From positions 1-47,280 of the forward strand of contig JABDNM010000109.1 in NCBI GenBank assembly GCA_013043825.1: a stretch of 47,280 nt of DNA. Direction: 5' to 3'. The notes under the pieces are model-generated. The model was not told the origin of the DNA. It did no database searches and worked only from the letters and a program-made list of their open reading frames with translations. A program made the translations under genes and the position numbers. Origin of the DNA: Flavobacteriaceae bacterium (lineage in GTDB: Bacteria > Bacteroidota > Bacteroidia > Flavobacteriales > Flavobacteriaceae). The first letter of the stretch is position 1, and every line of letters begins with the position of its first letter. Shown here piece by piece: positions 16,018 through 25,453 of this stretch.

Positions 16018-18825
16018 ATGAAAACTATTCTTACCCTTTTTGGATTGTGTTCTTGCTTGATGCTGAATGCACAAACCACCTTTACCGGAACAATTGTAGA
16101 TGAATCCCTGGAGCCGGTATCGGGAGCGAACATTGTGGTAGAGGCAGTTTCAGCAGGTGCGGTTTCCGACTTTGACGGAAACTTCAGCCTTACTGTAGAC
16201 ATTGCCCCACCCTTTGAAGTCCAGGTGAGCAGCGTAGGTTATCAAACTTTCGTGCAACAAGTCACTGAAAACAACCAGGTCTTAACGATCACCCTCATTG
16301 AAGGAAGTGCGCTGGACGAGGTGGTGATCTCGGCTTCCCGAACCCCGGAACGAATTTTCGAATCCCCGGTTACGGTGGAGCGAATGGGCGTTAGAGAATT
16401 TAGAAATACCGCTTCCGCCGATTTTTACGATGGTTTGGAAAATCTAAAAGGTGTTGATATCAATACCAACAGTTTGACCTTTAAATCGATCAATACGCGT
16501 GGTTTTGCCACTTTTGCGAATACACGCTTTATGCAATTGGTTGATGGAATGGACAATGCCGCACCGGCTCTTAATTTCCCCTTGGGTAACCTATTGGGGA
16601 TGACCGAGACCGACGTGCTAAGTGTTGAAATCCTTCCTGGAGCAGCATCTGCGCTCTACGGTGCGAACGCTTTTAACGGGATCCTTTTTATGAGGTCTAA
16701 AAGTCCTTTCGATCATGAAGGAATTAGTGTTTATATGAAACGCGGCATAACTTCTCAGGAAGCTGCCGGTGATAATGATTATACCGATTTCGGAATTAGG
16801 GCCGCTCACAAGTTCAGTGAGCATTTTGCTGCCAAAGTGAATTTTGGTCTTTTAACGGGTACCGATTGGGCTGCAAATAGCCAAGTCGATAAGTTGAACC
16901 GTGGGATCGATCGATCTGCCATCGATTATGATGGAGTGAATGTGTATGGTGATGAGGTTAGTACCGACATCCGGGATGTTGCCGAGATTTTAGTAGGCAT
17001 GGGTATATTGCCAGCCGGTGCCGAAGCATTGGTTCCTTCGGTGGATGTAAGTAGAACCGGATACCTGGAAAGCACTTTAACCGATTATGAAGCGGAGAGT
17101 GTTAAAGCCGACTGGGGCCTTTATTTCAGACCCTGGGCCAATGATATGGAGATCTCTTATGTAGGAAAGGTGGGAACCGGTTCTACGATTTACCAGGGTG
17201 CAAACCGATACGGGATCGATAACTTTTTCCTGCAACAACATAAACTGGAGGTTAGAAACGATAATTTCTTTGTTCGAGGTTATATCACCGAGGACAATGC
17301 GGGGGATTCATACGACATGGTATTCACCGGTATCAACATAAACCGAGCATGGAAGGATGACAACACATGGTTTGGACAATATGTAGGAGCCTTTGTGCAG
17401 GGATCACTTGCCGGATTGTTACCGGAGCAAGCGCATGTCCTGGCCCGCCAAACAGCCGAAACCGGTAGGTTTGAGCCGGGGACCGAAGAATTCAACCGTG
17501 CTTATGAGGCAAGTATTAATGATCCGGATCTCTCTACGGGATCCAAGTTCCAGGATAATTCCAAGATCTATCACTCCGATGTGAATTATAACTTCAGCCA
17601 CCTGTTGGATTTTGCAGAGATCCAGGTGGGAGGGTCATACAGGAATTATGAACTAAATTCTTCAGGAACCATTTATACGGATGATGATGGTCCTATTAAT
17701 TACTCGGAAGTAGGAATATACACTCAACTTCAGAAACGATTTTTAGAGGAGGAGCGTCTGAAGTTAACCGCTTCTATTCGCTATGACAAATCGGAATTAT
17801 TTGATGGGTTCTTTTCTCCAAGGGTATCCTTAGGCTACACCGCGGGTGCTAATAAGAACCACAATATTCGAGCTTCATTCCAAACCGGTTTCAGAAACCC
17901 AACCACCCAGGACCTCTACATAGGTCTTGACGTAGGACGTGCTGTCCTCGTTGGAGGGGCACCAGATAATCCCGCCCGTGACGTTAGACCTTATGACCTG
18001 AGTGCTACCGGGCAGGCATTATTAGGGATGAGCACTATTAACTTTGATGGAACGGGAGCTTACGAAAATTCATTCTTCTTATCTTCTGTACTGAAGTTCG
18101 CTGAGACTGGCGATGTTGCCGATCTTGAGATCGCAAATTCAAATTTGGCTCAACCGGAACAGGTTACCTCTTATGAATTAGGATATCGAGGAAAATTAGG
18201 TCCGGTGATCGTCGACCTGAGTGGATATTACAACCAGTACCAGGACTTCCTGGCCAATGAAACAGTGGTTTCTCCGTTTTATGGAGACGTTCAGTTAAGC
18301 CAGACCATTCCTGGAACAACTACCCCATTGGCGGTAGCTGCCATTGCCAATGGCGACCGGCAGGTCTTCCAAACCTATACCAACTCCGATGCAGACGTGA
18401 ACTCCTATGGTGGGTCTATTGGTGTGAACACTAGGATCTTCGGAAATTTTGATCTAGGTGGAAACTATACTTACGCTTATCTTGATTTTGATACAGCCGC
18501 TAATCCAGATTTCAGAACCAGCTTCAATACACCGGAACATAAGGTGAAAGCAACTTTTGGAAATACTGAATTGTTCAAGAACTTTGGATTTAATGTAGCC
18601 TGGAGATGGAGTGATAATTATTTCTGGGAAGCCTCTTTTGGAGACGGAGCCGTTCCGGCCTTCCACGTTGTGGATGCACAGTTGAACTATCGAGCTCCTA
18701 AGTTCCTCAAGTCTTCGTTCAAAGTTGGCGCTACAAATATAACAGGAGAAGAATACTTTACGGCCTTTGGTACCGGAATGATCGGTTCCATGTATTATGT
18801 ATCATGGACTATCAATAACTTATAA
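16018..18825 (+). CDS. TonB-dependent outer membrane receptor with CarboxypepD_reg domain
   Basis: 935 residues from ATG at 16018. The frame is open upstream to 15853, but MKTILTLFGLCSCLMLNAQ is a clear signal peptide. Then a CarboxypepD_reg-like domain (about 20-98, FTGTIVDESLEPVSGANIVV), a TonB-box-like DEVVISA, a plug domain (about 110-240, with VEILPGAASALYGANAFNG and INTRGF), and a long beta-barrel. It imports a ligand across the outer membrane with TonB/ExbBD energy. A GDSL-type lipoprotein follows after 23 bases, probably in the same operon. No SusD gene is present, which argues against a standard polysaccharide locus. The ligand is unknown. Confidence 0.93.
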   Translation: MKTILTLFGLCSCLMLNAQTTFTGTIVDESLEPVSGANIVVEAVSAGAVSDFDGNFSLTVDIAPPFEVQVSSVGYQTFVQQVTENNQVLTITLIEGSALDEVVISASRTPERIFESPVTVERMGVREFRNTASADFYDGLENLKGVDINTNSLTFKSINTRGFATFANTRFMQLVDGMDNAAPALNFPLGNLLGMTETDVLSVEILPGAASALYGANAFNGILFMRSKSPFDHEGISVYMKRGITSQEAAGDNDYTDFGIRAAHKFSEHFAAKVNFGLLTGTDWAANSQVDKLNRGIDRSAIDYDGVNVYGDEVSTDIRDVAEILVGMGILPAGAEALVPSVDVSRTGYLESTLTDYEAESVKADWGLYFRPWANDMEISYVGKVGTGSTIYQGANRYGIDNFFLQQHKLEVRNDNFFVRGYITEDNAGDSYDMVFTGININRAWKDDNTWFGQYVGAFVQGSLAGLLPEQAHVLARQTAETGRFEPGTEEFNRAYEASINDPDLSTGSKFQDNSKIYHSDVNYNFSHLLDFAEIQVGGSYRNYELNSSGTIYTDDDGPINYSEVGIYTQLQKRFLEEERLKLTASIRYDKSELFDGFFSPRVSLGYTAGANKNHNIRASFQTGFRNPTTQDLYIGLDVGRAVLVGGAPDNPARDVRPYDLSATGQALLGMSTINFDGTGAYENSFFLSSVLKFAETGDVADLEIANSNLAQPEQVTSYELGYRGKLGPVIVDLSGYYNQYQDFLANETVVSPFYGDVQLSQTIPGTTTPLAVAAIANGDRQVFQTYTNSDADVNSYGGSIGVNTRIFGNFDLGGNYTYAYLDFDTAANPDFRTSFNTPEHKVKATFGNTELFKNFGFNVAWRWSDNYFWEASFGDGAVPAFHVVDAQLNYRAPKFLKSSFKVGATNITGEEYFTAFGTGMIGSMYYVSWTINNL

Positions 18826-18848
18826 TATCAACCAAACAAGAAATTAAA

Positions 18849-20336
18849 ATGAAAACAAAATATATATGGTTATTCGCATTATCCATGGCACTTATTGGTT
18901 GTGAAGCCGATAATAATAATATGAACATGGAAGAACCTGCTGTGGAACTCACGGCTGGATCTGCAGATTTTTCTAAATACGTTGCGGTAGGGGCTTCCTT
19001 CACCGCCGGATTTACAGATGGCGCGCTTTTTATCGCAAGTCAGGAGAATTCGTTCCCCAATATCCTCGCCCAGCAATTTGCTGAATTGGGAGGAGGAACT
19101 ATGACTCAGCCATTGATGAACGACAACATTGGTGGTCTTCTCCTTGGGGGTGTTCAGATACAAAACCCCCGGCTTTATTTCGATGGTTCGGGACCCGCTT
19201 TCCTGGATGCCATGCCAACCACCGAAGTCTCCAATGTATTGGGAGGTCCTTTCACCAATATGGGAGTTCCTGGGGCAAAAAGTTTTCACCTTTTAGCCAA
19301 CGGCTATGGCAATGTGGGTGGAGTTCCTACAGGACAAGCCAATCCCTATTTTGCGAGGATGGCCTCCAGTCCTAATGCTTCCATACTTGAAGATGCATTG
19401 GCTCAAGGGGCAAGCTTCTTTACTCTTTCCGAGATGGGTGGAAACGATGTTTTAGGCTTTGCTACCTCCGGAGGATCCGGGGTAGACCAAACGGGAAATT
19501 TTGATCCAACCACCTATGGGCCTAATGATATTACCGATCCTTTGGTCTTTGCAAATACATTAAGTATCGTGGTGGATGCCCTTACGGCGAATGGCGCTCA
19601 AGGTGTCATTACTTCGGTGCCTTATGTAACCAGCTTGCCTTATTTTACTACGGTACCATACAATCCCGTACCGCTGGATGATGCAACCGCGGCATTACTA
19701 AATGGCGCCTATGCGCCGTACAACGGAGGATTATTGCAAGCCGAAGGAGCAGGTCTTATTTCTGCCGAAGAAAGGGAAGCTCGTACTATCGTTTTTGCAG
19801 CCGGCAAAAACCCGGTTGTTATTGAAGACGAAGATTTAACAGACCTAAGCGGTCTTGGACTTCCCAATTATCGTCAGACCACTCCTGCAGACCTTCCTGT
19901 TCTTCCCAGTGCTTCCTTCATTGGAACTTTGGTGAACAACGATCCGTTGTTGATCAATGGATTGTCTGTTCCACTTACCGACCAGTGGGTATTAACCGTT
20001 ACTGAAACCGACGCCGTGATCGCGGCAACCGATGCATACAATGTAACTATTGAAGGAATTGCTGCATCGAAGAGCCTCGCATTTTTAGATCTGAAGGCGA
20101 TTCTTCAGCAGGCTTCTACGACCGGAATTATTTTCGATGATTTCACGATGGATACCGGCCTGGTATTTGGTGGTTTAGTAAGTCTTGATGGTGTTCACCT
20201 TACAGCTCGAGGCTATGCCTTGATGGCAAACAAATTCCTGGAGGCCATAGACGCTACCTATGGGTCTAACTTCCATGAAGCGGGAAAAGTGGCCAAGGCT
20301 AACGATTTCATTGTATCATATCCCCCTGTTTTATAA
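18849..20336 (+). CDS. SGNH/GDSL-type lipoprotein hydrolase
   Basis: 495 residues. A lipoprotein signal ends ALIGC with Cys18. SGNH-hydrolase blocks are visible: block I VAVGASFTAGF with Ser50 (GAS instead of GDS), block II near NMGVPGAKSFHLL, block III MGGNDVLGF with Asn199, and block V DGVHLTARGY with Asp447 and His450. The domain is larger than usual (about 450 residues), with an insertion in the middle. All four catalytic positions are present, so it is probably an active esterase or lipase on the cell surface or in the periplasm. It forms a pair with the upstream TonB receptor, suggesting hydrolysis of an esterified ligand before or after import. A terminator follows. Confidence 0.88.
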   Translation: MKTKYIWLFALSMALIGCEADNNNMNMEEPAVELTAGSADFSKYVAVGASFTAGFTDGALFIASQENSFPNILAQQFAELGGGTMTQPLMNDNIGGLLLGGVQIQNPRLYFDGSGPAFLDAMPTTEVSNVLGGPFTNMGVPGAKSFHLLANGYGNVGGVPTGQANPYFARMASSPNASILEDALAQGASFFTLSEMGGNDVLGFATSGGSGVDQTGNFDPTTYGPNDITDPLVFANTLSIVVDALTANGAQGVITSVPYVTSLPYFTTVPYNPVPLDDATAALLNGAYAPYNGGLLQAEGAGLISAEEREARTIVFAAGKNPVVIEDEDLTDLSGLGLPNYRQTTPADLPVLPSASFIGTLVNNDPLLINGLSVPLTDQWVLTVTETDAVIAATDAYNVTIEGIAASKSLAFLDLKAILQQASTTGIIFDDFTMDTGLVFGGLVSLDGVHLTARGYALMANKFLEAIDATYGSNFHEAGKVAKANDFIVSYPPVL

Positions 20337-20355
20337 TGACCGATCAAATTCATAA

Positions 20356-20385
20356 GAAGGCCGCTCTCGAGCGGTCTTTTTTTTA
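20356..20385 (+). terminator. Terminator of the receptor-GDSL operon
   Basis: CCGCT (20361-20365) / AGCGG (20370-20374), extended outward by G-T, G-C and A-T pairs, followed by eight T (20377-20384). It lies 20 bases past the GDSL stop and shows that the holin-like gene must start downstream at 20408. Confidence 0.88.
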
Positions 20386-20407
20386 TCTTTATGCAAAGTT
20401 CAAACCT

Positions 20408-20752
20408 ATGAAAACTATTCTTCGAATCCTCTTATCGGCTGCCGCCGTACTTATTTTAGCTTACATACTTCCTGGTGTAGGGGTAGAGAGTTATTGGTCT
20501 GCTATTATCGTGGCGGTCGTACTGGCTTTGCTCAAGGTCCTGGTCAAGCCTATCTTGGTAATCCTTACCTTACCTATCACCATCGTAACCCTGGGCTTGT
20601 TCCTGTTGGTAATCAATGCCGTGATCATCCTTATGGCCGATTATTTCATCGATGGCTTTGCGGTGAAGAATATTTGGTGGGCGCTACTTTTCAGCCTGCT
20701 CTTATCTTTTCTTCAGTCTATTTTCCATTCCCTCCTGGATAAAGAAAATTGA
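20408..20752 (+). CDS. Small PF04020-type (phage holin 4 / YvlD-like) membrane protein
   Basis: 114 residues from ATG at 20408. A frame reaching back to 20336 crosses the terminator and is rejected. Four hydrophobic segments (about 4-22, 28-48, 55-75 and 84-107) carry the family features ILPGVGVESYWSAIIVA and LKVLVKPILVILTLPITIVT, then a FIDGFAVKNIWWALLFSLLLS-like end (cut here). Such proteins are widespread inner-membrane proteins of unknown function; the holin name is historical and no lysis genes are near. It stands alone between two terminator/promoter boundaries. Confidence 0.85.
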   Translation: MKTILRILLSAAAVLILAYILPGVGVESYWSAIIVAVVLALLKVLVKPILVILTLPITIVTLGLFLLVINAVIILMADYFIDGFAVKNIWWALLFSLLLSFLQSIFHSLLDKEN

Positions 20753-20777
20753 TGCTTAAAAGGCACTTGCACAAAGC

Positions 20778-20808
20778 TTGTTAGCTTGGTTTTAATGTCG
20801 TATTTTTG
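20778..20808 (+). promoter_or_regulatory. Candidate promoter of tig
   Basis: TTG at 20778-20780, 20-base spacer, TATTTTTG at 20801-20808 (full TAnnTTTG match). It lies 33 bases upstream of the trigger factor start and after the holin-like gene's stop. Confidence 0.6.
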
Positions 20809-20841
20809 CCTCCCTTAAAATAGAGGTAAAATTTTCAAAGG

Positions 20842-22161
20842 ATGAACATTACTAAAAAAGACATAGATAACCTGAATGCGGTGCTAACTGTTGAAATATC
20901 CAAGGACGATTATTCGGAGAAAGTGGAGAATATTCTCAACAATTACCGGAAATCGGCTAATATCCCAGGATTCCGAAAAGGCCATGTACCCATGGGTATG
21001 GTGAAGAAACAATACGGTAAGGCCGTATTGGTGGAAGAAGTGAACAAACTGCTTCAGGAAAAATTGCACAAATACCTTTCCGATGAAAAGTTGGATGTTT
21101 TGGGGAATCCACTTCCGAAGAACGAATCGGAGATCGATTGGGATTCTGGAGACTTCGCCTTTGAATTTGAACTGGGGTTAGCTCCTCAATTCGATGTGGA
21201 TGTGAAGAAAAAAGCCGTTACCTCTTACAAGGTGGTAGCCGATGACAAGATGATCACCAATCAGGTGAAATCCATTCGGAAACAATATGGCAAGTTGATC
21301 TCCAAAAATGAAGTAGCTAAGGAAGACGAAATCACGGGAACGTTTACTTCCGAAGAAAAAGGAATCGAGCATAAAACCACCTTCTCCACCGATGCGATCA
21401 AAGGAAAGAAACAGCTTTCCAGCCTACTGGGAGCCAAAGTGGGAGACACTGTAGTGCTGAAAACTAAAGGAATGTTTCCGGATGACCACGATCATCAAAA
21501 ATACCTGGGAGTTTCTCACGATGATGCCCATGGCTTGGATATTGAGGTTCAGCTTAAAATTGAAGAGGTAAATGCTCGTGAAATGGCCGAGTTGAACCAG
21601 GAATTGTTCGACAAGCTATTTGGGGAGGGCATTGTTACTTCCGAAGCGCAACTAAAAGAAAAGATCAAGGAGGACGCCGAGCGGCAATTTGAACAGCAAA
21701 GCGACCAGAAATTGTTAAATGATGTGGTCGAGAGTTTGATTGAAAACACCAAATTCGACCTTCCTTCCGAATTTTTACAAAAATGGATCCAGGTTTCCGG
21801 AGAAAAAGCCCTTAGCGAGGAGGAGGCTAAAGCCGAATTCGAACGCAGTGAAAAGGGTCTTCGTTACCAATTGATCGAAGCCCGGTTAAGAGCCGAGCAT
21901 AACTTACAGGTGACCTTTGATGAATTGAAGGAATACACCAGCAATATGATCAAAGCACAAATGGCACAATTTGGCCAGATGAACCCTTCCAACGAAGAAG
22001 TAGAAGGGATTGTAGCTCGTATTTTAGGCAATGAGGAGGAAGTTAGACGCATCAGCGAACAGCTGAACACAAACAAACTGCTCCAGTTCTTTAAGGAAAA
22101 TGCGAAACTCAAGACAAAGGAGATTAGTTACGAAAAGTTCATCAAGGAAGCTTACGCCTAA
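20842..22161 (+). CDS. tig: Trigger factor, ribosome-associated chaperone
   Basis: 439 residues. The N-terminal ribosome-binding domain carries the signature IPGFRKGHVP (GFRKG at 43-47). A degenerate PPIase-like middle part follows (about 150-240; EDEITGTFTSEEKG, AKVGDTVVLKTKG), then a long helical C-terminal chaperone domain. It binds nascent chains at the ribosome exit. The middle domain lacks the typical FKBP aromatic pocket, which is usual in Bacteroidota trigger factors. It is followed by a terminator and then clpP-clpX, the classical tig-clpP-clpX order. Confidence 0.95.
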   Translation: MNITKKDIDNLNAVLTVEISKDDYSEKVENILNNYRKSANIPGFRKGHVPMGMVKKQYGKAVLVEEVNKLLQEKLHKYLSDEKLDVLGNPLPKNESEIDWDSGDFAFEFELGLAPQFDVDVKKKAVTSYKVVADDKMITNQVKSIRKQYGKLISKNEVAKEDEITGTFTSEEKGIEHKTTFSTDAIKGKKQLSSLLGAKVGDTVVLKTKGMFPDDHDHQKYLGVSHDDAHGLDIEVQLKIEEVNAREMAELNQELFDKLFGEGIVTSEAQLKEKIKEDAERQFEQQSDQKLLNDVVESLIENTKFDLPSEFLQKWIQVSGEKALSEEEAKAEFERSEKGLRYQLIEARLRAEHNLQVTFDELKEYTSNMIKAQMAQFGQMNPSNEEVEGIVARILGNEEEVRRISEQLNTNKLLQFFKENAKLKTKEISYEKFIKEAYA

Positions 22162-22188
22162 TTCCACAATAAAAATAGTTATCTTTAG

Positions 22189-22225
22189 GGCGTTGAATAA
22201 ACAGTTTCAACGCCTTGTTTTTTTA
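22189..22225 (+). terminator. Terminator between tig and clpP
   Basis: Perfect 9-bp inverted repeat GGCGTTGAA (22189-22197) / TTCAACGCC (22206-22214), 8-base loop, followed by TTGTTTTTTT. It would uncouple most tig transcription from clpPX. Confidence 0.9.
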
Positions 22226-22247
22226 AAGAAAATAGTTTGAAAAATAT

Positions 22248-22922
22248 ATGAATTACGGACAAGAATTTAAAAACTTTGCTATCAAGGATCAGGGGATCAG
22301 CAGTACCTACTACGACCAATTGGTGAGTAGTATGTATCCTGTGGGACTTACACCCAATATTATTGAGGAACGACAGATGAATGCTGTTGCGATGGATGTA
22401 TTTTCCCGATTGATGATGGATCGTATCATTTTTTTGGGTACAGGAATCAATGATCAGGTGGCCAATATTGTTCAGGCGCAATTACTGTTCCTCGAGAGCA
22501 CCGATGCTGCCAAAGACATTCAAATATATATCAACTCGCCCGGCGGTAGTGTTTATGCCGGCTTAGGGATCTACGATACCATGCAGTTCATCAAACCGGA
22601 TGTGGCCACCATCTGTACGGGTATGGCTGCTTCAATGGCAGCTGTGCTGCTTTGTGCCGGACACAAAGGGAAACGAAGCGGATTAACTCATTCGCGGGTC
22701 ATGATACACCAGCCCATGGGAGGAGCCCAGGGACAGGCGAGCGATATCGAGATCACCGCCAAGGAGATCATCACGCTCAAAGAAGAACTTTACAGGATCA
22801 TTGCGAAGCATAGCGGACAAACCTACGAGAAAGTCTATGACGACAGTGATCGTGATTATTGGATGAAGGCAGATAAGGCCCTGGAATATGGAATGATCGA
22901 TGAGATCCTTTCCAGGGGATAA
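22248..22922 (+). CDS. clpP: ATP-dependent Clp protease proteolytic subunit
   Basis: 224 residues. Serine peptidase forming the double-heptamer chamber. The catalytic triad is visible: Ser129 in CTGMAASMAAVLL, His154 in RVMIHQPMGG, and Asp203 in DRDYWM. The oxyanion-loop INSPGGSVYAGLGIYD is present. The N-terminal ~30 residues are a likely processed propeptide. clpX starts 10 bases after the stop, so both are made together. Confidence 0.97.
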   Translation: MNYGQEFKNFAIKDQGISSTYYDQLVSSMYPVGLTPNIIEERQMNAVAMDVFSRLMMDRIIFLGTGINDQVANIVQAQLLFLESTDAAKDIQIYINSPGGSVYAGLGIYDTMQFIKPDVATICTGMAASMAAVLLCAGHKGKRSGLTHSRVMIHQPMGGAQGQASDIEITAKEIITLKEELYRIIAKHSGQTYEKVYDDSDRDYWMKADKALEYGMIDEILSRG

Positions 22923-22932
22923 TAGATAGGTT

Positions 22933-24165
22933 ATGGCAAAGGAAGAATTAGAATGCTCATTTTGCGGACGTAAAAAAGCCGAAACCAACCTGTTGATTGC
23001 AGGCTTGGATGCGCATATCTGTGATCGATGTATCGAACAGGCGCACGGTATTGTGGTGGAGGAAGCTCTGCATTCTACGAACACCGAATTGACCAAAGAA
23101 ATGATGCTCAAGAAGCCAAAAGCCATCAAAGAGTTTTTGGACGACTATATCATTGGTCAGGAACATACCAAGAAAGTAATGTCTGTTGCTGTGTACAATC
23201 ACTATAAGCGATTGCTTCAACCGAAAAGCGATGACGATATCGAAATTCAGAAGAGTAATATCATCATTGTTGGAGAAACCGGCACAGGAAAAACCTTAAT
23301 GGCCAAGACTATTTCCCGAATGCTGAACGTTCCACTTGCCATTGTGGATGCCACAGTGCTTACCGAAGCAGGTTATGTAGGAGAAGATGTCGAAAGTATA
23401 TTGACACGATTATTACAGGCTGCCGACTATAACGTGGAAAAGGCACAAAATGGTATCGTTTTCATCGATGAGATCGATAAGATCGCACGTAAAAGCGATA
23501 ATCCATCCATCACGCGTGATGTAAGTGGAGAAGGAGTTCAACAAGCATTATTGAAGTTATTGGAAGGTACCTTTGTGAATGTACCGCCCAAGGGAGGAAG
23601 AAAACATCCCGACCAGAAGTTCATTGAGGTGAATACCGAAAACATCCTGTTTATCGCAGGGGGAGCTTTTGACGGTATTGAACGGCATATTGCAAAGCGG
23701 CTCAATATGCAGGCCGTTGGATTCAGTGCCTCCAAGAGTGAGGATTCGCTGGAGAGAGACAATATTCTGAGATATATCATTCCGAAGGACCTGAAAGACT
23801 ATGGATTGATTCCTGAGATCATTGGTCGTCTGCCGGTGCTTGCTTATATGAACCCATTGGACAAAGGAACTCTGCGTGCCATCCTAACGGAACCAAAAAA
23901 TGCGATCATCAAACAGTATAAAAAACTGTTCGCGATGGATGATATCGATTTTGTGATCACAGAGGAGGCATTGGATTTTATCGTAACCCAGGCAATCGAA
24001 TATAAACTAGGTGCCCGGGGGCTAAGGTCCCTTTGTGAAGCCGTACTCACCGATGCCATGTACGAGCTACCGGGAACAGAAGACCGCAAATTACATGTTA
24101 CACAAGAGTACGCAGCCGAGAAGTTGAATAAATCGACGATCAAGAAATTGAAGGCGGTCTCTTAA
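22933..24165 (+). CDS. clpX: ATP-dependent Clp protease ATP-binding subunit ClpX
   Basis: 410 residues. An N-terminal zinc-binding domain has Cys8, Cys11, Cys30 and Cys33 ([18 protein letters not shown]). The AAA+ core has Walker A GETGTGKT (114-121) and Walker B VFIDEID (Asp179/Glu180). Also visible are GYVGEDVES (pore-loop GYVG) and the RKH-type loop. The C-terminal [13 protein letters not shown] is sensor 2. Unfolds tagged substrates and feeds ClpP. It directly follows clpP and ends in a strong terminator. Confidence 0.97.
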   Translation: MAKEELECSFCGRKKAETNLLIAGLDAHICDRCIEQAHGIVVEEALHSTNTELTKEMMLKKPKAIKEFLDDYIIGQEHTKKVMSVAVYNHYKRLLQPKSDDDIEIQKSNIIIVGETGTGKTLMAKTISRMLNVPLAIVDATVLTEAGYVGEDVESILTRLLQAADYNVEKAQNGIVFIDEIDKIARKSDNPSITRDVSGEGVQQALLKLLEGTFVNVPPKGGRKHPDQKFIEVNTENILFIAGGAFDGIERHIAKRLNMQAVGFSASKSEDSLERDNILRYIIPKDLKDYGLIPEIIGRLPVLAYMNPLDKGTLRAILTEPKNAIIKQYKKLFAMDDIDFVITEEALDFIVTQAIEYKLGARGLRSLCEAVLTDAMYELPGTEDRKLHVTQEYAAEKLNKSTIKKLKAVS

Positions 24166-24186
24166 TTAGCATGATAAGTACTAATG

Positions 24187-24225
24187 AAAAAGCCTCGGAA
24201 GTCTGAAGACTCCGAGGCTTTTTTA
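24187..24225 (+). terminator. Terminator of clpP-clpX
   Basis: Long hairpin: AGCCTCGGA (24191-24199) pairs with TCCGAGGCT (24211-24219); an inner AGTCT/AGACT stem extends it. Flanked by an A-run before and T6 after, so it can act in both directions and may also serve the minus-strand small lipoprotein gene. Confidence 0.92.
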
Positions 24226-24253
24226 CTGGCTTAACTTAAATTTAAACGTGGTA

Positions 24254-24451
24254 TTACGGTGTCGCAATAACTGTTTTACTTTTCTTATTAGCGATTTTTT
24301 GTTGCATCAATTCCTTTTTACACTTCAAAGTATAACCTGCCATTTTTGCCTTGTTATCCTCCAAATTTTGAGGTGCTGCACAAGAGGTCAAAGCCGCAGA
24401 AGCTACCAGGAGTACTATTAAAGTTACGATGATGTATTTGAATGTTTTCAT
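24254..24451 (-). CDS. Small lipoprotein of unknown function
   Basis: 65 residues from ATG at 24451; a TTG at 24508 in the same frame is less likely because MKTFKYIIVTLIVLLVASAA is a ready signal sequence. Lipobox LTSC, so Cys23 is the probable lipidated residue. The short mature part (AAPQNLEDNKAKMAGYTLKC) has a second Cys and many Lys, with no domain I recognise. It stands alone between the clpX terminator and the methyltransferase gene, in an otherwise low-information stretch. Function unknown. Confidence 0.72.
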   Translation of the reverse strand: MKTFKYIIVTLIVLLVASAALTSCAAPQNLEDNKAKMAGYTLKCKKELMQQKIANKKSKTVIATP

Positions 24452-24634
24452 TTCAGCCCCAATTGTAAATTGTTTGGTAAACCTACACAGTAAGAAAAGT
24501 ACTACCAAAAAAATTAGTTGAACTCGTAGGAAAATTCGTTAAAACGCATGGAATTTCGAAACTCTCGATAAAGTGTTGAAAATCCTCGACTTACAACGGT
24601 TTACTGGTCGAAAAAATCTGCTTTTTATCGAGTG

Positions 24635-25453
24635 TTATTTTTTCTGAAGGACATAATAGTATTCGTTCAGCACTTCATTTTCATCAAGATCATCGGGAAA
24701 TAATTGGAGTTTTTTACCCAAGCTCAGACCGTTTTCAAATCGAAGGAGTTGAAAATTTTCCAAGTTTGAATAGAAATCATGCGATAGGGTAGTAAAGGGG
24801 TTTTCGCTCGATTTTAAAACCTCCGAAAAGTAGTGTGTTAATCGATCGAAGACAGGTGTTTGTTTCAGTCGATCTTCAAAGGAAACACACATGAGGTAGT
24901 CACCGGGATCCAGCATCGAAGCACAGTTTGAAATTACGGCATCGATCTCTTTCTTCGATAAGAAAAAGAAGACTCCTTCAATGAGGATCACCTTAAAGCA
25001 GTTGCCGTAGTGTGCTATCGATGTTCTAAGTACATCTTGATCCTTGGTAATATCTGCAACCAAATGTTGAACCGGCCTCGTTGGGAGCAAGCCATTCTCT
25101 TCAAACTCCTGTATCTTTCTGGATTTATACTGAACGATCTCTTCGAAGTCAACTTCCAATGTACGCATGTGAGGGCTCAAACTATATGGATACATGCTGA
25201 AACCCGCCCCGAAGTTGACCAAAAGCAGCAATTCCTGTGCTTCACACAGTTGTTCCAATTCATCGTAAAAAAAGCGATTTCGCATGCAATGCTGCATGTC
25301 GTCGTGGGGAGACACCTTTTTCGCAAATTCCAGATTCCACTTTTCCAGGCCGGGCCTCAACCATAACCTGGCGAACGGATCTTTGCTCTCTTCTTCATAC
25401 TTTGCTCGATAATACGCAATCATGAAGGCAGTATCGTGGACAAAGAGTTCCAT
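24635..25453 (-). CDS. Class I SAM-dependent methyltransferase, leucine carboxyl methyltransferase (LCM/PPM1) family
   Basis: 272 residues. Family features: SAM-binding LLVNFGAGFSMYPYSL (about 78-92) followed by the acidic strand end LEVDFEEIVQYKSRK (Glu100/Asp102, Lys110), then HLVADITKD (Asp134) and the LCM motif LIEGVFFFLSKKEID (about 157-171). Members O-methylate carboxyl groups of proteins or small molecules. Its ATG overlaps the TAA of the GH3 gene by one base (TAATG), so the two are translationally coupled and probably act on the same chemistry. The substrate is unknown. Confidence 0.83.
   Translation of the reverse strand: MELFVHDTAFMIAYYRAKYEEESKDPFARLWLRPGLEKWNLEFAKKVSPHDDMQHCMRNRFFYDELEQLCEAQELLLLVNFGAGFSMYPYSLSPHMRTLEVDFEEIVQYKSRKIQEFEENGLLPTRPVQHLVADITKDQDVLRTSIAHYGNCFKVILIEGVFFFLSKKEIDAVISNCASMLDPGDYLMCVSFEDRLKQTPVFDRLTHYFSEVLKSSENPFTTLSHDFYSNLENFQLLRFENGLSLGKKLQLFPDDLDENEVLNEYYYVLQKK

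Noticed and set aside
20336-20407. Upstream in-frame start for the holin-like gene, overlapping the GDSL stop
   Set aside because: The extra 24 codons cross a strong terminator and lack membrane-protein character; ATG at 20408 is followed directly by the first helix.
20408-20752. Holin-like protein as evidence of a prophage
   Set aside because: No lysis, capsid, integrase or attachment sequence nearby; PF04020-type proteins are common chromosomal membrane proteins.
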